From NCBI GenBank assembly GCA_023548195.1, contig JAJHZJ010000252.1, forward strand, positions 1,061,501 through 1,125,500: DNA of 64,000 nt, read 5' to 3'. This document shows, piece after piece, positions 57,536 through 64,000 of the stretch. The position numbers and the translations under genes were made by a program. A model generated the notes under the pieces. It ran no database searches, had not been told where the DNA came from, and saw only the letters and a program-made list of their open reading frames with translations. Position 1 is the first letter of the stretch. Each line of letters begins with the position of its first letter. This DNA is from Bettongia penicillata ogilbyi. Taxonomy: Eukaryota > Chordata > Mammalia > Diprotodontia > Potoroidae.

Positions 57536-58159
57536 GTCCATAATCTGTAACCCACAGATTCTGTCTCTAGGTATAAATAACTTCAAGGAGAACAAGGGCA
57601 GAGAAAAAGGTCCCATTTATGCCAAAATAGTCATAGCAGTACTTTTTTTATGGTGGCCAAGAACTGGAAATAAGAAGCATGGCTGTCATCTAGGGTATAG
57701 CTGAACAAATACATGTGATGGAATATTGCACCATAAGAAATGATCAATGCATAATTTACAGAAGCATGGGAAGGCTTACATGAATCAACACTGCATGAAG
57801 TTAACTGGAAAGCCAGAAAAATATATGCAAACAAGCAAAAAACACTGTCTAACTGCAATGACTGAGCTTTGCCTCAAAAGAATAGCTGGTATCTCTCAAT
57901 TCCTTGAAGAGGTGAGGGACTATGGATGTGGAATATTGCATACTTCTGGACCCAGCTAATGGGCTGTTTTTGCTGAAATTATATCTTCTTTTTCTTCTTT
58001 TAAAGAGAGGGCTCAAAGAGGAAGGGCAGAGAGAGGATTATTTGTAAACAGATACAAAAAAAAATACCTCTTTTTTTAATGTCCAGATAGGTATTTTCTA
58101 AATCGATTCCTCCACTTTGCAGTCTGTGGTCACACAATTCATTCTTCAGATGATTTAAT

Positions 58160-58335
58160 ATAGGACCATACATGGATTAGAAAGGAACTCAGAGGACGTG
58201 TATTTCAAGCTCTGTTTTATAGACGATAAAAATTGCATTTGGGGGCAATTGAGGGACTTGCCCAAGGTCACATGGTTAAGCATCAGGGGCAGGATTACTT
58301 ATCACCTCCACTGAAGCTGCTTCCGATCCCAATGC
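58160..58335 (+). repeat. MIR-like old repeat
   Basis: 'gggacttgcccaaggtcaca' followed by 'aggattacttatc' matches the MIR-type repeat near 2300 and 60885. Confidence 0.5.
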
Positions 58336-59055
58336 TGCTTAAGTTTTTTACATTTCGTAGTGACAACACCATCACCTCCTCTCCATCCGTCCCCTGCCCC
58401 AACTATACTCCTTCAGGGCAGAGCTTTTAGTTTTTATATCCGCAGCAAACCATCAAAGTCTTGCGTAGAGATGCTTTGGAAATATTTATTGTACTGCTTT
58501 AGTAAGGATTTTAGGGAAAACTGGAAAGATGAGGGGGGAGGGGCAGATGAGAGGTTGTGGAGGTAGAAACTAGATTTATTGAAGCGGTGATGGAGAGCAG
58601 TCAAAACCCCCACACTCCCAAGTACGTAATTGGGAAATACTTATAATACACTTTAAAAGTCAGTGTGCGGCCACAAAGATTCTTATGTAGTTTTAACGGC
58701 CTGTTTCTATGAGTTTGAAGATATTAATGTAGAGGAGCTGTGTAAAACATGGGAGATTGGGTGCATAGTATCAGTGAAGCAGGATTAGCAGGGTTTGGGA
58801 GAAAAACTTAGGTTTTGTGGACTTCTGGTTGATAGCCTACATGCAGACTGAGATGCAGTCCTGAGGCTATGTCCAAGGGTCAAAGGACCTTAGCGGACTA
58901 CAAACTCAATGAATCAATTAGCTGATGTAGTAACTCAAAAGTACTAATGCAACCCAAAGCTGTTAGTAAAATTTCCAGAGACTCAGATCACACCTGAAAC
59001 AGTACATCCTGAGCACTTATTTAAAAGAAATTTCACTAACACCTTTTGTTTTTAC
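58336..59055. other. Unassigned sequence
   Basis: No gene or named repeat. Overlapping plus frames near 58233-58566 show no domain. Confidence 0.4.
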
Positions 59056-59059
59056 ATTA

Positions 59060-59515
59060 GTCATTTCTGAATGTCTGCCTCTCCCCTACCGTCCCTTTAG
59101 AGTTCTCCAAAGAAAAAGTTAATTCAACTAATGCACCTGCACCGAACTGTGCCTATACTACCCTCCCCACCCCCACCCAGGTAGGAAAATTGCATTTCAT
59201 GTTCTCAGGTGCCAGTATGAGTCACCATCCTGTTCTTAGTGCTTTCATATCCATGATTAAAATCTTATTGTTCTGGCTCAGCATACTCTGTTCACACAAG
59301 TCTTCCCATAGTTCTGATCTTTCATTGATCGTTACTTACAAATCTCCCCATGTTTTCCTGAATTATGTTCATTATTTCTTATATTCCAAGGCATTCCATA
59401 TGCCACAGGTTAAATCATTCCCCCATCTCCAGGCATCTTTTCTAGCCCTTTGCTGCAATAAAACATGGATCTTTGCCCATCTTTGGCCTCCTTGTGCCCA
59501 GTAGTAGGATTGCAA
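59060..59515 (-). mobile_element. Old L1 3'-end fragment (antisense)
   Basis: 'ttcacacaagtcttcccata', 'ttatgttcattatttcttat' and 'tttgctgcaataaaacatgg' are antisense to the C-terminal ORF2 region. Highly diverged. Confidence 0.5.
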
Positions 59516-59517
59516 GA

Positions 59518-59645
59518 TAGAGAATGAATGAATGAAAGCATTTATTAAGCGTTTACTACATGCTAGGCACTGTGCTAAGCACTGGAGATACAAATAATAC
59601 AAAAAGCATAATAGTTCCTGCCCCCAAGGAGCTTACATTCTCAGA
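59518..59645 (+). repeat. Old SINE-like repeat
   Basis: 'agcatttattaagcgtttac', 'ctaggcactgtgctaagcac' and 'tgcccccaaggagcttacat'. This is the clearest copy of a repeat type that recurs at 2395, 6115, 32790 and 37484. Confidence 0.7.
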
Positions 59646-60884
59646 GGGAAACACACAGGGGATGGTAGCCAGGAAACTTTGCTCTAGGAAGCCAAAGGGT
59701 TAGTGAGTTGTCATCTCTGATAAGACTGCCAGAGTGCAGAGCGGTGAGTCTGTGGCTGCTGGATGTGGTGAACTCGCATCAGTCAGGAACAAAAGGCCCC
59801 AAGGCAGAAGGCAGAAGCAGCAGGGTGGAGCCCAAGGGTCCGGAGTGGCATGCAACAGCACAGGAGAATGGCCAGAATGCAGTTCGGCGCCTCGACAAAG
59901 AATCCCAAGTTCTTTTTTCAGAATGCTTAGGCCAGCCCACAGTTCCAACAGGGTTTATGTGCCTGTCTTCCTGTCTTCCCGCAACCCTGCAAACACTTCT
60001 ATCCTTTATTCACTTCTGCCAATTTGATCATTGAAATGAAGCTTCAGTTGCTAATTTGAATTTTGTAGTCAATCTAAAATGGTACTTTTTGGATAAAATC
60101 CCTCTGAAAGGCCTACTAGGCAGTCATTTTATGACCATTTGACTATTGGGATGTGACCAAATGTTTTTTAACAATTATCCCCAGCTTTGCAAAACAGCCT
60201 TTTGATTTTAATCTTATACAGAAGCTCCTTTTACATGATCACCTGTATATAAAACATCCTTAATTCCTGTTCAGCTGAGGACTTTCCCTTAGCCACAGTT
60301 ATCAATCAAATACAACTCCTTCCATTATTTAAAAGTGACATTGTTTAGGGTCACATCCACTCAGAGCTTACTGTCGTATAGTCTAAACCTAAATTCTTCC
60401 AAACAAATCAAACCACATCAGCACTGGACTACATTCATGTCTGGTCTTCCTTATCTACTGTTCCACTCACTCAGCAAACTGAGATGATTACTGCCTTCTA
60501 AGCCTGGAAACTAATGCTGGCTTCACTCTTTTTTCCATACTATTTTCAGATTCCCTTCACTGGTACTTTCTCGAAATTATTTTTCACTTGTGTACCTACT
60601 TTTAACTCCTCAGGATATCAATTATTTAACGAATAGTTTTTCACATCCCCATCGTTAGCTAAGTACCCTGACTACAAAGGTGCTTAAATTGTTTCCAAAA
60701 CTGAATTTAATTGGGCTCTTAAGCAAAGATAACTGGAGTATACACCAGACACAACACCCCTACTTATTTTATGTTAACATTAAGTCGCGCTAGGACCTGA
60801 ATACTCCCCTTTGTACCTTGCAGTATACCTACATTCCTTTCCCATCAGTGACTCAGTCATGTCAACTTCTTAGTATTTAAAGTT
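59646..60884. other. Unassigned sequence downstream of DDX3X
   Basis: No gene is supported. Frames at 59700-60034 overlap on both strands. No named repeat is seen. Confidence 0.45.
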
Positions 60885-61010
60885 GGTTAGAATCTTAAAA
60901 GATTATCTGGTATAGCCTACTCACTAAACACAAGGAGAGGTCATGAACCTGTAGGTCACAGCAAGTTGGTGGCAAATTAGGATTTTCAACTCCAAATCCA
61001 GCCTCACTTA
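60885..61010 (+). repeat. MIR-like old repeat fragment
   Basis: 'gttagaatcttaaaagatta' to 'ccaaatccagcctcactta' follows the same old repeat type as 58160, in a very decayed form. Confidence 0.35.
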
Positions 61011-61227
61011 TCCAAATGGTTACTAACTTGAGCCCCTAAAAAAGTTCTTAGTGTTATTTCTATGAAACAAGTTCTCTACTGGATGTTAGGAAAAAAACTT
61101 AAGTCTCCCATTTCACTCATGAAACTGAAAAGTAAGTTATTTTTTACAAAGGAATCTGGATTTATTTCACCTAATATTGGGCTGCAAGTGAGAGCAACAA
61201 AGGAAAGTAGACTCTGCAGTTCAACTT

Positions 61228-61233
61228 TTTATT
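61228..61233 (-). terminator. Distal poly(A) signal of DDX3X
   Basis: Canonical AATAAA on the minus strand, about 2.5 kb after the stop codon, with a T/G-rich downstream element. Confidence 0.6.
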
Positions 61234-63335
61234 TTAATAAAATCAGAATATGCACAGCACATGCAGTGCTAGCATCTAAACTAATACAATAAGCAATTAC
61301 TAAACCTACAGTGACTTGAAGTTCAATCTTTACATTCAGCAAGTTTAAATCCATTCTTGCATATGATTTTTGAATCCTTATTTATGAACTGAAAATATTG
61401 CTGGCTGATAAAACTTGCTAAAATGTTACCGCTGAATGTACAAGTCACTGATTATGCCAATACAACAAAGATAACCACATGTTTGAGGATTGCAATGTGC
61501 CAGACATTCACGGAGAAAAAAAAAACAAAAAAAACACACAACTAAACAAAACTCACGCAACAAACATCTGAGAATCTGGACACTTCACATCAATGTTTAG
61601 AAGTGTTTCATTAATATCTTAAGACAAGTGTATCAAAACCTTGGCATGTTTTAATTTCAAGTTGCCAATTTTGTTTTACTAACATCAGAAAGTTATGGCT
61701 ACACTGCCAATGCCGGGTCTGCTTAATTTGACTTAAGAGTTTAATATGACTTAACATTAAAAGCTCACACTACCCCGAAATATATAATTTCACGCATACG
61801 GTGACATTCAACATTCAAGTGCCAGTGTTTTTGTACTGTCTTTTGGTCAAGTTTCTTTAAACTTTCAAAGAATCACTTTTAGGCTTACAAAAATAAATAT
61901 TTGTCAAAATGTTCAATAAATATTACACAAAACTAGCAGCAAAAAGTATCTAGAAATCTGTCGTGTGCAAATAGTTTTCTTCCCAAGTATCATCCCCGTG
62001 GTCCCAAATAAATTTTAGAATCTAGTCCCTTCCCCTTCTTAGACAAGCTGCGTTCAACAATCTCCAAGAGACAAAATAAGATTGGAAGTTTAAGGACACG
62101 CACACAAGACATATATATAAAATTCTCTGAATGTGCAATAAAAGAAGTATTTTGTAAAAAGTTATGGGCAAAATGTACAAGGGCCTAAACCTAGACTAAT
62201 TGAAATAGCACCATAACAAATGACCTCAATACTGTCAAGTGCACCTACTTAATAAAAGTTTTAGAACAAGGCACAATACACTTGAAAATCTATTGCACTT
62301 TAGGAGATTTTTGCCGTCTTCCTATGCCACTGAAAAAAGATTGAGAGTTTTGATCACGGCACTCTGGCCACAAAGTTAGCACAGAAATTCCAAGTGGCAG
62401 AGGCATTTTTAGTGGTGGACAATACTCATCTTTGGCCAGATTTAGCATAAACAGACTATAAATACAATGGAAACCTATGCAACTAAAACTGACTAAAACT
62501 GCACCGAGAGCAGAATCGACACCTTGTGCAGTTATGTACATATTTCCAACCTCTGTGATCTCAAAGATTTCAGTTTGTTACTCTTCTGGAGCCATTTTTA
62601 CAAAGTCTACCGTAAGCCAGTTTAACATCTCAACGCAGCTTGAACAGAGTAATGTGAATCTGCATTAAAATAAAGCCTGCTGCATAATTCTTCCTGTTCA
62701 TACCCTCTTGACCAAAAAACATCAACACTAGCATGCGTTATTAGACCAAAATCAGTCAGGCCCTTAAAGAGGACCGGTCACTGCTGTGGTCAGCCATTCT
62801 ACCATTTCAATTTTCATTTATGGCAGGCATTTAAAAAGTCTAAATAGATGAATTCTCCTAAAAACTATTTCAAGTTATCAGACCTTTAAACTTTCCCTGT
62901 AATATTCTGCCCACATTTGGCTAGCTCACATTAATGATCTGCCTAAACATTGAAAGAGGAATTGCTGTATTTACTTGCATTAACTTCGAAAACAGTGCTT
63001 TGAATGTATGCATGTATTCATACATCACCTCATCATGACTGGAATGGCTTATTAAAGACTATCAGGTTCTAAGTACCTATCCAGGATAGAGTGAGCAAAT
63101 CAGAACTTTAACTTAGTACAGTTTGCCACATTAGAAACTAATTCCATTGATATGCTTCAAGATGTTTGTTTTTGGTTTTTGGTTTTGTTTTTTCCAAATC
63201 TGCAAGTATCAAAAGCCCTAATGAAGGCTACCGCATAAGTTTTTCCTTGTAATATTTATGGATGAATCGATGATTCCTGTTTAAGTTGTATCACACCTGT
63301 GTGCCAAGGTTTGATTTTAGCCCAAGTTCAGTAAA

Positions 63336-63341
63336 TTTATT
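63336..63341 (-). terminator. Proximal poly(A) signal of DDX3X
   Basis: Canonical AATAAA on the minus strand about 390 bases after the stop codon, within ACAAAATAAATTTAC. It could give a short-3'UTR transcript. Use is not shown by sequence alone. Confidence 0.45.
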
Positions 63342-63727
63342 TTGTCAAAACAATTGATATCTTGAGCATTACTGAGCCAACAGGACATCAAAATAAAAGT
63401 TGTCTAAAGTTAAAGGCACAGTACATTAACAAACAAATGATCCTCAGTCACAAAATTATAAATGCAGTTTGGGGTAGGGATGGGTGGGAGGGGAGTTAAT
63501 CCAAACTACAGCAATGAAGTCTTCAAACCACCTTCTGAATAGGGCTGCTGATTGTTCCTTTCATTTCTTCTTGTGACCTTGAGCTCCCTTTAAAAAAAAA
63601 ATTTCAGTGGAGAATCACAGCTGGTAATGTACTGCGAGTTCTTGAAGCTACACAAGGTATAGTCTGGCTAAGTTACATGTGGTTTCCATATTAGCTTGTT
63701 TGGTAGGGTGACCTGCTGTGAGCAGAT

Positions 63728-63807
63728 TCAATTACCCCACCAGTCAACCCCCTGGGAGTTATAATTTCCTCCATATCCATCACTGTTGTAGAAGCCTCCA
63801 TAGCCAC
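63728..63807 (-). CDS. DDX3X: DEAD-box RNA helicase DDX3X, terminal coding exon
   Basis: On the minus strand this exon starts after an intron ending AAG at 63808 and encodes GYGGFYNSDGYGG, then NYNSQGVDWWGN and a TGA stop (63730-63728). The ending DWWGN is the signature of DDX3 helicases (DDX3X/DDX3Y). The 80-nt exon begins in phase 1 and completes a Gly codon begun in the previous exon. The protein is an ATP-dependent RNA helicase active in translation initiation, mRNA export and innate-immune signalling. Only its Gly-rich disordered C-terminal tail is in the window; the two helicase domains lie beyond the right edge. DDX3X and DDX3Y cannot be told apart on this tail. DDX3X is favoured because the gene is autosomal in marsupials. 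Confidence 0.93.
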
Positions 63808-63949
63808 CTTAAACAAACAAAAAAGCACATATATTAGATATTACCGTTCATTAACATCACTTTAGGCTAAAGTTAAAGAACAGCCCTAAGTTTTTTCAAT
63901 TACCACTTTAGGAGGGAAGAAAAATTCCTTAATTCTTAATGAAATTTAC

Positions 63950-64000
63950 CTCCACCAAATCCTCTGCTGCTGCCATGACCGCCACCTCCGCCACCACTGC
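63950..64000 (-). CDS. DDX3X: DDX3X, penultimate coding exon (cut by window end)
   Basis: Minus-strand codons from 63998 to 63951 read SGGGGGGHGSSRGFGG, followed by one G of a split Gly codon at 63950. A GT donor (63949-63948, GTAAAT) begins the 142-bp last intron (63949-63808). This is the Ser/Gly-rich C-terminal segment of DDX3X. The glycine run looks two residues longer than the human protein as I remember it. The exon continues beyond the window. Confidence 0.92.

Larger units (their letters stand above)
54476..57960 (+). mobile_element. Old L1 ORF2 fragment hosting three later insertions
   Basis: L1 ORF2 3'-part sequence appears in four blocks in the correct order: 54476-54540 ('ggtgacctaaatgtgaaagg'), 54766-54878 ('tgcaaaagataaaataaaat'), 56916-57293 ('gaattgggaaaaatcctcac') and 57536-57960 ('tttttttatggtggccaaga'). 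The gaps hold a MIR-like SINE, a HAL1-like element and a tRNA-derived SINE. No open frame survives. Confidence 0.75.
61205..63727 (-). other. DDX3X: DDX3X 3' untranslated region
   Basis: From the stop codon (63728-63730, minus) about 2.5 kb continues without splice signals or recognisable transposons to the AATAAA at 61233-61228, followed on the gene strand by a T/G-rich stretch suited to cleavage. The text just after the stop agrees with my memory of the conserved mammalian DDX3X 3'UTR. The exact cleavage point is inferred; a further AATAAA at 61166-61161 could extend it slightly. Confidence 0.75.

Noticed and set aside
61062..62668. Open frames inside the DDX3X 3'UTR (61062-61292, 62290-62541, 62477-62668)
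   Set aside because: They are short, lie on both strands and show no domain; the UTR explanation accounts for the sequence.
1..64000. tRNA genes suggested by tRNA-like A and B boxes
   Set aside because: All such matches are heads of SINEs; none folds into a complete cloverleaf by eye.

Overview
The window is mammalian nuclear DNA, most likely from a marsupial. I cannot separate opossum from an Australian species by eye. The marsupial call rests on three things: many copies of a tRNA-headed SINE whose 3' half is typical of marsupial genomes, abundant L2 and MIR-like repeats, and L1 elements whose ORF1 and 3' regions are not of placental type. There are no bacterial genes, CRISPR arrays or operons. 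Repeat families were assigned from memory of consensus sequences, so names and edges are approximate unless target-site duplications are cited.

One host gene is supported. At the right edge, on the minus strand, lie the last two coding exons (the penultimate cut by the window end) and the whole 3'UTR of a DDX3-family DEAD-box helicase, best called DDX3X. Its stop codon is at 63728-63730 and the 3'UTR runs to about 61205, with an early and a late poly(A) signal. That UTR is free of recognisable transposons, unlike everything to its left. The other 61 kb is intergenic sequence downstream of the gene, with no convincing second gene.

Layout. 1-10 kb: MIR-like pieces, SINEs, a rearranged L1 (2855-4800), a 165-bp GA/GGAA tract and an antisense L2. 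10-16 kb: an L2 carrying two SINEs, a candidate AP-1/CRE/CArG cluster near 13.65 kb, and a solo LTR (15562-16021) with a 6-bp target duplication. 16-28 kb: mostly unassigned sequence, a 37-bp minisatellite, AT-rich sequence, an L1 interrupted by a MIR-like SINE and an old ORF2-less L1 relative. 27.7-28.9 kb: a probable decayed retroviral pol segment. 29-45 kb: L1 3' ends, L2 pieces, SINEs and hAT-type foldback elements. 45-58 kb: the most structured part, with three L1-derived elements that have a 5'UTR, ORF1 and a 3' tail but no ORF2 (half-L1, HAL1-like). One of them sits inside a MIR and carries an inverted piece of ORF1 at its 5' end. Another lies inside an older L1 that has also taken two SINEs.

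The best candidates for something new are the HAL1-like cluster and the inverted ORF1 stub at 51875-51926.
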